Shown one piece after another: positions 15,575 to 24,700 of a stretch of 64,000 bases of DNA (position 1 is its first letter; every line of letters begins with the position of its first letter). A program made the translations under genes and the position numbers. The DNA lies in the NCBI GenBank assembly GCA_947591605.1, contig CANQDF010000002.1, positions 62,001 to 126,000 on the forward strand, read 5' to 3'. The DNA comes from an uncultured Clostridia bacterium. Lineage in GTDB: Bacteria > Bacillota > Clostridia > Lachnospirales > CAG-274. Below the pieces are notes generated by a model, which did no database searches, was not told the DNA's origin, and worked only from the letters and a program-made list of their open reading frames with translations.

Positions 15575-16087
15575 TTACTTTCCGCTGCTGCCCAGCTTGC
15601 CGCTTCCCCTCTCCGAGGGATGCTCCGCAAGCTCGTCCGAGGATATTTCCGACACGGTCAGCTCATTGTGTACATTATGCACTATGCCCTGAAAAAGCGC
15701 CTTTTCATATGGATATACAATCATAGTTTCCTCTATAAGGGCTTTAAATGCAGGGGGGAGAGTGTTTATATCCGCTTTTAAAATAACAACGGGCTTATTG
15801 CCGCAGTTTGTCGTCGCAAGGAACCATTCGCCCCGGTAGCCCGAGTCTATAACGCCTGCGCTGTATTTTATGCCCTTGCTGCCGCTGGAGCCTCTCTCCT
15901 GTATCTGTATGTAATAATCAACGGGGATAACGCTTGCAATGCCCGTAGGCACAAGCCTTGTTTCGTGCGGAGGTATCACCATGTAGTCCTCCTCAAAGCA
16001 GGGGTAAATATCCATACCTGCGTTCCATATATCTCTTTGGGGTATTTTTGCCCCGTCCTTTACCTTTGCAAAATATATTTTATCCAT
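15575..16087 (-). CDS. dut: dUTP diphosphatase (dUTPase)
   Basis: 170 residues. It hydrolyses dUTP to dUMP and PPi, keeping uracil out of DNA and feeding thymidylate synthesis. The trimeric-dUTPase motifs are in order: motif 1 NAGMDIYP, motif 2 RGSSGSKG, motif 3 GVIDSGYRGEW (catalytic Asp and the Tyr/Arg uridine pocket), motif 4 KALFQGIVH and motif 5 ERGSGKLGSSG at the C terminus. The ATG at 16087 follows AAAGGAATAA that overlaps the end of the gene at 16103. It is the last gene of the nrdD-nrdG unit, so dNTP production and dUTP clean-up are co-transcribed. Confidence 0.92.
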   Translation of the reverse strand: MDKIYFAKVKDGAKIPQRDIWNAGMDIYPCFEEDYMVIPPHETRLVPTGIASVIPVDYYIQIQERGSSGSKGIKYSAGVIDSGYRGEWFLATTNCGNKPVVILKADINTLPPAFKALIEETMIVYPYEKALFQGIVHNVHNELTVSEISSDELAEHPSERGSGKLGSSGK

Positions 16088-16102
16088 AGCACTTTTATTC
16101 CT

Positions 16103-16663
16103 TTAATCCAAACGCAGATATTTTTTTGCATTGACAAGAAAATCTGCGAGTTCGCTGTCAATTTCACTTTCTTTTACGGGCAGAATAAAACCTTGGGCAT
16201 ACTCCTGCCTGTTAAGCTCTATAAAAAGATATTTTTTGTACTTGTGCACCTTTTTAATGCTTCCGTATTCCACTTTATGTTCAAACACCGTTTCATCATA
16301 AGAGGAATAAAGGCTTACGGTCATATCATATGCAAAAAAATCAATAACCGCACGGCAGCCCTCTTCTATGCCGTTGTGTGCAATGGTTTTATTCAGCCTT
16401 GCCTTTACCGTTTTGGCTATTATATGCTCTGCTGCAATATATATCCCTACATACAAAAACGGCATCCATATGTACATATGGGAGGAGATGTTTGTTATAC
16501 CTATGCTGTGCAGGATAATGAACACCGGTATAGCGAAAATGCCCAACAAAGGTTCTCTTGCGAGCTCAATATCGTCAAGTCTGCGAAAAACAAAATCCCT
16601 GTAATCCCCATACACCTTTTTGTCAAAAATTGTTTGCAGGGTATATTTATGCTTCGCATTCAT
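16103..16663 (-). CDS. Two-helix membrane protein, possibly YcxB-like
   Basis: 186 residues from ATG 16663, preferred over the TTG at 16687 because GGGCGAGG precedes it. It overlaps the nrdG end by 17 bp, which suggests translational coupling. Two adjacent hydrophobic helices (about 40-58 and 62-82) are followed by a soluble region with AVIDFFAYDMTVSLYSSYDETVFEHKVEY and YKKYLFIELNRQEYAQGFILPVKES. This pattern resembles the YcxB-like C-terminal domain, where a short beta-rich domain follows two TM helices. That assignment is tentative. Nothing indicates a role in nucleotide metabolism apart from its place between nrdG and dut. Confidence 0.7.
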   Translation of the reverse strand: MNAKHKYTLQTIFDKKVYGDYRDFVFRRLDDIELAREPLLGIFAIPVFIILHSIGITNISSHMYIWMPFLYVGIYIAAEHIIAKTVKARLNKTIAHNGIEEGCRAVIDFFAYDMTVSLYSSYDETVFEHKVEYGSIKKVHKYKKYLFIELNRQEYAQGFILPVKESEIDSELADFLVNAKKYLRLD

Positions 16664-17144
16664 AAAGTACTGCCTCGCCCTTTTCAAGCGTTGCCTTTAC
16701 ATCTATTATCCTCTGGTTGCTGCTGCCCCTCCAATGGAGCTGCGGGTCCTTAAGCTCGTCCACAAACCTGCCGTCAACAAGCACATCAACATATTGCATT
16801 ACAGGCAGATTGCTGACCTCCTCCCACATAAAACCCGTATACAGCCATATGCTTTTTTCGGGATGTTTTTCTTTATAGAGGCGTGCAAGGCGTGTGATCT
16901 CCTCCCTGTTTTCGGGGTGAAGAGGGTCGCCGCCGCTGAAGGTTATACCCGATATATAACCCTTGCCGCCCTCGCCAAAAAGCTCTCTTTCCGCCGAATC
17001 GTCAAAGAGTATGCCGCCCTCAATATCCCATGTTATGGGGTTGTGACAGTTTTCGCACCTGTGCGTGCAGCCTGCCACCCATAGGACGGTGCGCAGCCCC
17101 TCACCGTTAAGCATATCGTCATGTGTAATGTTGTGGTATCTCAT
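16647..17144 (-). CDS. nrdG: Anaerobic ribonucleoside-triphosphate reductase activating protein
   Basis: 165 residues. A radical-SAM activase that installs the glycyl radical in NrdD. The cluster motif is CTHRCENC (Cys 26, 30, 33), followed by FSGGDPLHPENREE (SAM-binding GGD/E motif), WLYTGF and RIIDV near the end. DDMLNGEG...LWVAGC is the classic NrdG start. The ATG follows GGAGAAA on the minus strand. It is 476 bp downstream of nrdD, and this gap is filled with two tandem-repeat arrays. A second NrdG-like protein lies at 43121. Confidence 0.94.
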   Translation of the reverse strand: MRYHNITHDDMLNGEGLRTVLWVAGCTHRCENCHNPITWDIEGGILFDDSAERELFGEGGKGYISGITFSGGDPLHPENREEITRLARLYKEKHPEKSIWLYTGFMWEEVSNLPVMQYVDVLVDGRFVDELKDPQLHWRGSSNQRIIDVKATLEKGEAVLYECEA

Positions 17145-17190
17145 AAGTTTTCTCCAAAATTGTTAAATTTATTATATTATGCCGCCAAAA

Positions 17191-17440
17191 GTACAATGTT
17201 TTGACACAGCACCTAATTCAAACACCATATAAGTAGTACAATATTTTGACGCAGCGCCTAACCTAAACACCGCAAAAGTAGTATATTTTTTGTCCGCAGC
17301 GCCTAAACCAAACACCGCATAAGAAGTACAATATTTTGTCCGGCGCCTGACCTAAATGCTATATATGAAGTACAATTTTTTTGACGCAGCGCCTAAACCA
17401 AACACCGCATAAGGAGTACGATGTTTTGTCCGAAGCGCCT
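17191..17440. repeat. Tandem array A, about 5.5 copies of a 45-bp unit
   Basis: Units begin at 17191, 17236, 17281, 17326, 17370 and 17416 (45, 45, 45, 44 and 46 bp, then a partial copy). Each starts GTACAATATTTTG or close to it and contains GCAGCGCCTAAACCAAACACC. Copies differ at several positions, so the array is old or diverging. It lies in the transcribed spacer between nrdD and nrdG. Confidence 0.9.
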
Positions 17441-17470
17441 CTTTAAGCGCAAGGACAATTATCGTACTCC
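17413..17470. repeat. Hairpin joining the two tandem arrays
   Basis: GGAGTACGAT (17413-17422), GTCC (17428-17431) and GCGC (17435-17438) pair with GCGC (17447-17450), GGAC (17453-17456) and ATCGTACTCC (17461-17470). The last unit of array A and the first unit of array B form the two arms. Confidence 0.85.
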
Positions 17471-17613
17471 CTTACTTTACGCAGGAACGGTAATCGTACT
17501 CCCTTACTCTACGCAGGAACAGTAATCGTACTCCCTTACTTTACGCAGGAACAGTAATCGTACTCCCTTACTCTACGCAGGAACGGTAATCATACTTCCT
17601 TACCCTGCAAACG
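17461..17613. repeat. Tandem array B, about 4.8 copies of a 32-bp unit
   Basis: Exact 32-bp units at 17461, 17493, 17525 and 17557 plus a degenerate partial copy at 17589-17613. Each is ATCGTACTCCCTTACT plus a 16-bp second half with very few differences between copies. There are no spacers, so it is not a CRISPR array. The reverse complement of ATCGTACTCC matches the start of array A units. Confidence 0.92.
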
Positions 17614-17620
17614 CATTCCG

Positions 17621-19789
17621 TCACATACTCTTTCTGTCGGCTATTTCAGCCATCTTTGCATCGTTGAGCCTTGTATCGCCGTTTACACGGGAATAACTCA
17701 AATATCCGTTCATACGGTCTATTTTGGTAAGGTTTTTGCTGCCGCACTTAGGGCAGACATCCATATCAAGCTCCTGATGTCCGCAGTCGTCACAGTAGGA
17801 GAGCGAAAGATTGACTCCCTCGTAAAAGCCCATATCCATAGCCCTGTATATAAGCGTTTTTATTGCCTCGGTGTTGTAGTCGATAGGATACTTTACATAT
17901 TGTATCTTACCGCCGTTCATAAGGTTCCAGAAGCGTTTTTCAAGATCCTGCTTTTCGATAGGGGTAATGTCCTCGGTAACGTGGCAGTGGAAGCTGTTGG
18001 AAACATATTCCCTGTCGGATACGTTTTCTATAATGCCGTACTTTTTGCGGAACTGCTTTACCTGCAAGCCGCATAAGCTCTCCGCAGGCGTACCGTAGAG
18101 CGCATAGAGGATATTATCCTCCTTTTTAAACTCGTTTACCTTTTTGTTTATATATTCCATAACTTCAAGCGCAAACCTGCCGTCCTGAACAAGGCTTTTG
18201 TGGTTGTAGAGCTCCTGGAGCTCGTTGAGCGCCGTTATGCCAAAGCTGATGGTGCATGCCTTAAGCAAAGGCTTTATCTTGTCCGATGGCTTGAGATGAC
18301 CGCCGTAGAAGCCGCCCTCGCAGTAAGCAACAGGGTTTGTGGAGGCTCTCATCTCGCCCATGTATTCGATAGTCTTTTTGTGTATGCCCCTTATCATTTC
18401 AAGGTAGTAGTCAAGCACCTCGTAAAAATCACGGCTCTCTGCCCTTGCCCTTGCAAGTATCATAGGCAGATGCAGGCTTATTGCACCTAGGTTGAACCTG
18501 CCTACCGCAACAGCCTTGTCGTTTTCGTCCGCAGGCTCCATGCCGCCCCTCTCAAACCACAGCGAAAGGAATGCACGGCAGCCCATGGGGCTTATAACAA
18601 CGCCGTATTTTTTGTAAGCCTTTGCAACATAGCTGTCACCGGAGAGTGATAGCCAGTCGGGATACATTGTCTTTGCCGAGCAGTTAAGACCTGCCGTGAA
18701 CACATCATGCAGCTCCTTGCCCTCTCCGTGCAGCTCCTCGTCGTAAAGGAACACTATCTTGGGGAAGAGCACGGGCTTTTTGTTGTCCGCCTTGCCCTGA
18801 CCTACCCTGTGTACGTCCAGTGCGGTTATGGCTGCCATTTTGCCGAAGCGGTCCCTTGCAAGGCCTAAGGTTATTGTTATAAACGGATAATCGCCTCTTG
18901 ACGAGCCTACGGAGTTGAGCTTGTATTCCAACCCCTGGAAGCCCTGCTCAAATTCACGCTTTACCTTTTTAACGGCTTCGGCGTCCACATATTGCTCCTC
19001 CTCCGGCGTAAGGGTCTTATCCTCCCTTGAGAAGAGAAGTATATTTTTAATTTCATCGTAATATTTGTTATAGCTCTTTTGTGCGTAAGGCGATAAGATC
19101 TTGTCTATCTCGGGTACGGTAAAGCCGCCGTACTGCTGACTTGCGGTCGAAAGCACCACATCGCCTATAACGTCAAAGGCAACGGGCAGCGTCTTTGGCT
19201 CGTTGTACCAGAGGTTGCCCATTTCAAAGCCGCCCTTTAAAACGTTTTCCATATCAAAGAGGCAGCAATTCATTGTATCACGCCTTGCGGACATATCGTG
19301 TATATAGATATAGCCGTCACGGCATGCCTGCTTCTCCTCGGTCGTGAGGAAGAACTTTTGGTAAAGCTCCTTGTTGAGGTGGTTGTATATAAGGCTTCGC
19401 TTTGTAGCCACCAGAGCGGAATCCGTATTTGAGTTTTCCTTATCGCCGATATACATGATGGACTGTGCCTTTTGATAAACGTCGTCAAGCATATGCACAA
19501 AGTCCTTTTTGTAGTTGCGGTAGTCCTTATAGCTTTTGGCTACCTTTGGCTCGATGTCCTCCAGAGCGCTCTCAACCAGGTTGTGCATGGTCTGGATGGG
19601 TATCTTTTCCATATTTTTGGCTTTTATGTGTGAGGTGATGTGCTCGACAACACTGTCGTACTCCTCCTTGGTAAAGGTGTACATCACTCTGCTGGCAGAC
19701 TTGGTTATTGCCTTTATTATTTTTGAAGCGTCAAAAGCCTCCAGCGTGCCGTCTTTTTTGATTATAAATACATTTTCCGTCCCTTCCAT
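17621..19789 (-). CDS. nrdD: Anaerobic ribonucleoside-triphosphate reductase
   Basis: 722 residues. It reduces ribonucleoside triphosphates to dNTPs without oxygen, using a glycyl radical and formate. Domains: N-terminal ATP-cone allosteric domain (about 1-95, FIIKKDGTLEAFDASKIIKAI), catalytic ten-stranded barrel, zinc site CDDCGHQELDMDVCPKCG (about 662-680) and the C-terminal glycyl-radical loop RMNGYLSYSR (Gly about 695). The ATG follows CGGAGGTATT. The promoter, NrdR-like boxes and DnaA boxes lie at 19895-20082. It is the first gene of the nrdD-nrdG-(YcxB-like)-dut operon. Confidence 0.97.
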   Translation of the reverse strand: MEGTENVFIIKKDGTLEAFDASKIIKAITKSASRVMYTFTKEEYDSVVEHITSHIKAKNMEKIPIQTMHNLVESALEDIEPKVAKSYKDYRNYKKDFVHMLDDVYQKAQSIMYIGDKENSNTDSALVATKRSLIYNHLNKELYQKFFLTTEEKQACRDGYIYIHDMSARRDTMNCCLFDMENVLKGGFEMGNLWYNEPKTLPVAFDVIGDVVLSTASQQYGGFTVPEIDKILSPYAQKSYNKYYDEIKNILLFSREDKTLTPEEEQYVDAEAVKKVKREFEQGFQGLEYKLNSVGSSRGDYPFITITLGLARDRFGKMAAITALDVHRVGQGKADNKKPVLFPKIVFLYDEELHGEGKELHDVFTAGLNCSAKTMYPDWLSLSGDSYVAKAYKKYGVVISPMGCRAFLSLWFERGGMEPADENDKAVAVGRFNLGAISLHLPMILARARAESRDFYEVLDYYLEMIRGIHKKTIEYMGEMRASTNPVAYCEGGFYGGHLKPSDKIKPLLKACTISFGITALNELQELYNHKSLVQDGRFALEVMEYINKKVNEFKKEDNILYALYGTPAESLCGLQVKQFRKKYGIIENVSDREYVSNSFHCHVTEDITPIEKQDLEKRFWNLMNGGKIQYVKYPIDYNTEAIKTLIYRAMDMGFYEGVNLSLSYCDDCGHQELDMDVCPKCGSKNLTKIDRMNGYLSYSRVNGDTRLNDAKMAEIADRKSM

Positions 19790-19894
19790 TTTTAATACCT
19801 CCGCTTATGTATATTTGTACACTTTGTTATTTTCTCTCTGACATTTTCCGCAGCCACTACAATAGATTGCCGAGCTGTTATAAAGTTTAAAACG

Positions 19895-19947
19895 TTACTA
19901 TATTTCGTGTAAATAATATTCTACCACCACAACATATAGTATGTCAA
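19895..19947 (-). promoter_or_regulatory. nrdD promoter with two NrdR-box-like sites
   Basis: Minus-strand TTGACA (19942-19947), 18-bp spacer, TAGAAT (19918-19923). Two sites resemble the NrdR consensus at about 12 of 16 positions: one over the -35 and spacer (19929-19944) and one just downstream of the start (19895-19910), 34 bp centre to centre. NrdR is the usual repressor of nrd operons. The match is suggestive, not decisive. Confidence 0.55.
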
Positions 19948-19953
19948 TACCAT

Positions 19954-20082
19954 TTATTCACAAAATTATCCACAGCAGTGCTATGGCGCATAAATACTGA
20001 AAAAATTTTTACTGCGGCACAGCTTATCAACATTTTGCAAATTTCGGCTGTCAACATACCATCCACAGACAAATGTGGAAAA
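19954..20082. promoter_or_regulatory. DnaA-box cluster upstream of nrdD
   Basis: TTATTCACA (19954-19962), TTATCCACA (19966-19974, perfect), TTATCAACA (20024-20032), CCATCCACA (20059-20067, weak) and TTTTCCACA on the minus strand (20074-20082). Three match TTWTNCACA fully. They lie directly upstream of the nrdD -35 element. Confidence 0.6.
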
Positions 20083-20154
20083 CTGCGGATCTTGGTTTTG
20101 CCTTTTAAGGTGCAGGATGTGCAAAATACGGCTTAACAAAGCGGGTCTACAGGC

Positions 20155-20212
20155 AAAAAAGCCGATAAAGCAAAGCCGCTCCGCAGTGTGACAAGCACAT
20201 CTGCAGGGCGGC
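20155..20212 (-). terminator. Hairpin terminator of the alcohol dehydrogenase gene
   Basis: Minus-strand GCCGCCCTGCAG...CTGCGGAGCGGC-type stem (20175-20212), then a second GC-rich stretch and a run of six T (around 20155-20160). The remaining gap between adh and the DnaA boxes shows nothing else. Confidence 0.5.
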
Positions 20213-20266
20213 CCGCTATATAAATGGAAGTTTATATTGTACCGATCTCTGTTTCAGAAACAGGTA

Positions 20267-21439
20267 TTAAAAATCAACCTCTGTACCATAGTAGGTGCAG
20301 GTAAGCAGCTTTTCCATCTCCTCGGGAGTGATAGGACGAGGATTTGAGCCTGTGCAGGCATCGCCCACAGCATTAACGGCAATTGCAGCAACCTTTTCCT
20401 TAAATTCGTCCTCGAGTACTCCAAACTCCTTAAGAGTTTTAGGTATATTGAGTTTAACATTGTATGCGTCGATCTTGTCGCAAAGCGCCTTAACGCACTC
20501 CGCATCGGTACCCTCAATGCCTACGCTCCTTGCAATATCGGCATAGCGTGCCTCTGCGCACTTAGCGTTGAACTTGATAACGTAAGGCAGATAAATTGCG
20601 TTTGCGCAGCCGTGAGGTATATGACCGGTAGAGAAAGCGGCGCCTGTCTTGTGAGCCATTGAATGAACTATGCCGAGCAAAGCGTTTGAAAATGCCTCTC
20701 CTGCAAGGCACTGTGCATAGTGCATCTGCTCCCTTGCGTTTGTATCTCCGTTGTAGGAGTCGGGCAGGTAATCAAATACCATATGGATAGCCTTTAATGC
20801 AAGAGGATCGGTAAATGGGCTGTTCATTGTGGATACATAAGCCTCGATGGCATGTGTAAGAGCGTCCATACCGGTGTGAGCAGTCAGCTTTGGAGGCATT
20901 GTGCTTGCAAGCTCGGGATCTACTATGGCAATGTCTGGTGTGATGTTGAAGTCCGCAAGAGGATACTTGATACCCTTTGCATAGTCCGTAATAACGGAGA
21001 AAGCCGTAACCTCGGTAGCCGTGCCGGATGTTGAGGAAACAGCTATAAATTTAGCCTTTTTCCTGAGCTCGGGGAACGAGAATGGCTGTATTATGGATTC
21101 AAAAGAGGTTTCGGGATATTCATAGAATACCCACATAGCCTTAGCTGCGTCTATAGGAGAACCGCCGCCCATTGAGATGATAATATCGGGCTCAAACTCA
21201 CGCATAGCCTCTGCGCCCTTCATAACCGTTTCAACCGAAGGGTCGGGCTCAACGTTTTCAAAAAGCTTTGTTTCGATACCTGCTTCTTTAAGGTAGCCGA
21301 GAGCCTTGTCAACAAAGCCGAACTTCTTCATGGAGCCGCCGCCGAGCACCATTATAGCTTTTTTGCCCTTAATGGTTTTAAGTACGGACAAAGCGTCCTT
21401 TCCGTAATAGATGTCACGGGGTAAAGTAAATCTCATCAT
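20267..21439 (-). CDS. Iron-containing alcohol dehydrogenase
   Basis: 390 residues from ATG 21439, chosen because AAGGAGG precedes it; the longer frame to 21472 lacks a ribosome binding site. It is a family III (Fe-dependent) ADH: NAD(P)-binding MVLGGGSMKKFGF and ISMGGGSPIDAAK, iron-ligand regions around TDYAKGIKYPLADF and MAHKTGAAFSTGHIPHGCANAIYLP (His residues). It probably reduces acetaldehyde or butyraldehyde to alcohol with NAD(P)H to regenerate cofactor in fermentation; the substrate cannot be read from sequence. It is a single-gene unit with its own promoter (21504-21532). Confidence 0.92.
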   Translation of the reverse strand: MMRFTLPRDIYYGKDALSVLKTIKGKKAIMVLGGGSMKKFGFVDKALGYLKEAGIETKLFENVEPDPSVETVMKGAEAMREFEPDIIISMGGGSPIDAAKAMWVFYEYPETSFESIIQPFSFPELRKKAKFIAVSSTSGTATEVTAFSVITDYAKGIKYPLADFNITPDIAIVDPELASTMPPKLTAHTGMDALTHAIEAYVSTMNSPFTDPLALKAIHMVFDYLPDSYNGDTNAREQMHYAQCLAGEAFSNALLGIVHSMAHKTGAAFSTGHIPHGCANAIYLPYVIKFNAKCAEARYADIARSVGIEGTDAECVKALCDKIDAYNVKLNIPKTLKEFGVLEDEFKEKVAAIAVNAVGDACTGSNPRPITPEEMEKLLTCTYYGTEVDF

Positions 21440-21503
21440 AATAGTTAAAAGCCTCCTTGGTAGTTTCGGCATAATGCCTGTTTATTTCTTGATTTACATT
21501 TTT

Positions 21504-21532
21504 ATTATAACACTCTTGCATAAAATTGGCAA
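21504..21532 (-). promoter_or_regulatory. Promoter of the alcohol dehydrogenase gene
   Basis: Minus-strand TTGCCA (21527-21532), 17-bp spacer, TATAAT (21504-21509). The rest of the 308-bp gap holds only the terminator at 21701-21744. Confidence 0.75.
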
Positions 21533-21700
21533 GTGATAAGAAAAACATTAATTATGCTTTTTACATTTTTTATATGCAATATATGACAATTTTTATTAAT
21601 AAAGAACAATAAATTGAGCCTCAAAAAATCTAAGTTTGATTTTACCTGTTTGTATGCCGATATATACGGTTTAACGGGTGCGGGGCAATTGCCCGTATAT

Positions 21701-21744
21701 AAAAAACCGACGGCAGCGACCCGAAGATTGTTTCCGTCGGTTTT
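21701..21744 (-). terminator. Terminator of the large activase gene
   Basis: AAAACCGACGG / CCGTCGGTTTTTT stem with a T-run on the minus strand, directly after the stop at 21748. Confidence 0.85.
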
Positions 21745-21747
21745 GTT

Positions 21748-24700
21748 TTACATTTCAACGGCTTTTTCCGCACCGATTTTTACATCCTTAGCCTTGCGTC
21801 CGCTTGGGTCAAGGTTTTTTTGTGCGGTGCTGAGCATAAGCTTTATGCGGTTGAGCTGGTTTACCTCGCTTGCACCGGGGTCGTAATCCACAGCAACTAT
21901 ATTGCTGAGCTTGTTTTGCCTTTTAAGCTCCTTTATTATGCCCTTGCCCGTAACATGGTTGGGCAGGCAGGCAAAAGGCTGGGTGCAGATATTGTTGTTT
22001 ACGCCCGAGTGTATAAGCTCCACAAGCTCGGCGGTGAGGAACCATCCCTCGCCCGTCTGGTTGCAAAGGCTTACTATATCCTTTGCCATTTCGCCAAGCT
22101 CCTTTATATCGGCTGCACGTTCAAAATGCACGCTTGCCTCAAGGGCGTCGCTTATGGGTCTTCTGTATTTTTCGACAAATTTTATGCCTATATCGGCAAG
22201 CACGGTGTTGGTGTGCCTTGCGCCGAAGTATTTTTCCTTAAAGGTGTTGTTATAGAGCGAATAAGTGAAAAAGTTTACAAGGTCGGGCACAACAGCCTCC
22301 GCCCCCTCGTTTTCAAGCAGGGTGACAATATCGTTGTTTGCCGTGGGGTGGAACTTTACAAGTATTTCACCCACAACGCCTACCCTCGGCTTTACGAGGC
22401 TCTCGTCTATGGGCAGGGAGTCAAAGTCCTTTACAATTGCCCGCACGTTTTTCTTAAACTCGCTTAACGAGCCTCTGCGCACGGCGGATTTGCATATCTC
22501 GTTCCACTTGTTATAGAGTGCGTCCGTGCTGCCCTTTTCCAGCTCGTAGGGGCGCATACGGTAAACCACACGCATAAACAGGTCGCCGTACAGCACCGCC
22601 TGTATAAGGCTGTTTAAAAATTTGAGGCTGTATTTAAAGCCGGGGTTCTTTTCCAGCCCGCTTGCGCTTACCGATATAACGGGTATATGCTCGAGCCCTG
22701 CCTTTTTAAGGGCACGCCTTATAAAGCCTATATAGTTTGTGGCACGGCAGCCGCCGCCCGTCTGGCTTATCAGCACGGAGGTGTTGTCGAGGTCGTATTC
22801 CCCGGACTGCAGCGCCTTTAGTATCTGCCCTACAACTATAAGCGCAGGGTAGCAGGCGTCGTTGTTTACATACCTTAAGCCTATATCTATGCAGTCCCTG
22901 TCTATTGCGGGCATTACCACCACATTGTAGCCCGATCCCAGAAACGCCTCCTTTGCAAGGTCAAAGTGTATGGGCGACATCTGAGGCATCAGTATGGTAT
23001 GGCTTTTTTTCATTTCCTTGGTAAAGACTACCCTGGGCTCACGCTTTAGAGCCTCGTGCGGCTTAAAGCTGCGCTCCGCCCTTTCCTCCAGGGCTGCAAG
23101 CAGAGAGCGTATGCGTATGCGCACGGCGCCCAGGTTGCTTACCTCGTCTATTTTTATAAGGGTGTATATCTTTCCCGTTGCGGACATAATGTCGTGTACC
23201 TCGTCCGCAGTTACCGCATCCAGACCGCAGCCGAAGCTGTTAAGCTGTATAAGCTCCAGGTTGTCCTTGTCCCTTACAAAGGAGGCGGCTGCATACAGCC
23301 TGCTGTGATATGCCCACTGGTCACGCACGTTGAGAGGACGTTCCACCCTGCCGAGGTGGGCAATGCTGTCCTCGGTGAGTACGGCAACGCCGTAGCCCGT
23401 TATAAGCTCGGGTATGCCGTGGTTTATTTCGGGGTCAAGGTGGTAGGGTCTGCCTGCAAGCACAATTGCAGTCATACCGCTCTCGTTGATATATTCAAGC
23501 GTTTCCTCGCCCTTTTTGCGTATATCCTCTCTGAAGCTCTGCCATTCCTTCCAGGCGCTTTTTACGGCACGCTTGACCTCGTCGCCCGGTATATCGGGGA
23601 ACTCCTCGCACAGACGCTTTGCCAAAAACTCCTCGTTTTGCAGGCTGAAAAACGGATTTCTGAAATCTATATTTTTATACCTGATGGTTTCCACATTGTT
23701 TTTTATATTTTCGGGATAGCTGGTAACGATAGGACAGTTATAGTGGTTGTCCGCCGTTTCTATCTCCTTGTGCTCATAGGCGATGCAGGGGTAAAAGATA
23801 AATTTTACTCCGTCGTTTATAAGCGATTCTATATGCCCGTGGGCAAGCTTTGCGGGGTAGCAGGCAGACTCGCTGGGTATGGAGTCTATGCCGGCTTCGT
23901 ACACGGCTCTGCTGCTTTTGGGGCTGAGCTTGACGCTGTAGCCGAGCTCCGTAAAAAAGGTGAACCACAGCGGATAGTCCTCGTACATATTGAGCACACG
24001 GGGTATGCCCACAACGCCCCTGGGCGCCTTGTCGGGGTCAAGCGGCTTGTAGCTGAAAAGCCTTTTGTATTTGTAGTCAAACAGGTTTGGCACGCAGCTG
24101 TCGTTTATCTCCCTGCCCAAGCCTCTCTCGCAGCGGTTGCCCGAGATAAAGCGTCTGCCGCCGCTGAAGCGGTTTACAGTGAGCAGGCAGTTGTTTGCGC
24201 AGCCCTTGCAGCGGGTAAGCGTAGAGGTTATCTCCAGCTCGTCAAGCTGTTCGGCATTGAGTATTGTGGAGCTTTCGCCCTCGACATACTTATCCCTGGC
24301 TATGACGGCAGCGCCAAAGGCACCCATAATGCCGCTTATATCGGGGCGTACAGCCTCCCTTGAGGATATAAGCTCAAAGGCACGCAGCACAGCCTCGTTG
24401 TAAAAGGTACCGCCCTGTACAACTATATGCTTGCCCATCTCCTTTGGATCGGTTATCTTTATTACCTTGAGCAGGGCGTTTTTAATTACGGAATAGGCAA
24501 GGCCTGCGGATATATCCGCAACCTCTGCGCCCTCCTTTTGCGCCTGCTTTACACGGGAGTTCATAAACACCGTACAGCGTGAGCCGAGGTCTATGGGGTT
24601 TTCGGCAAAAAGCGCTACCTTTGCAAAATCCGTTACCGAGTAGCTCAGGCTTTTTGCGAAGGTTTCTATAAAAGAGCCGCAGCCCGAGGAGCATGCCTCG

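Noticed and set aside
17191..17613. CRISPR array
   Set aside because: Units are directly adjacent without spacers, copies diverge in array A, and no cas genes are in the window.
19954..20082. The replication origin itself
   Set aside because: DnaA boxes are present but dnaA, dnaN and rpmH are not, and the boxes sit at a gene promoter. A regulatory cluster is more likely.
23056..24363. 435-residue open frame on the plus strand inside the giant activase
   Set aside because: It is antisense to a strongly conserved protein, lacks family resemblance and shows the composition expected of a shadow frame; no ribosome binding site.
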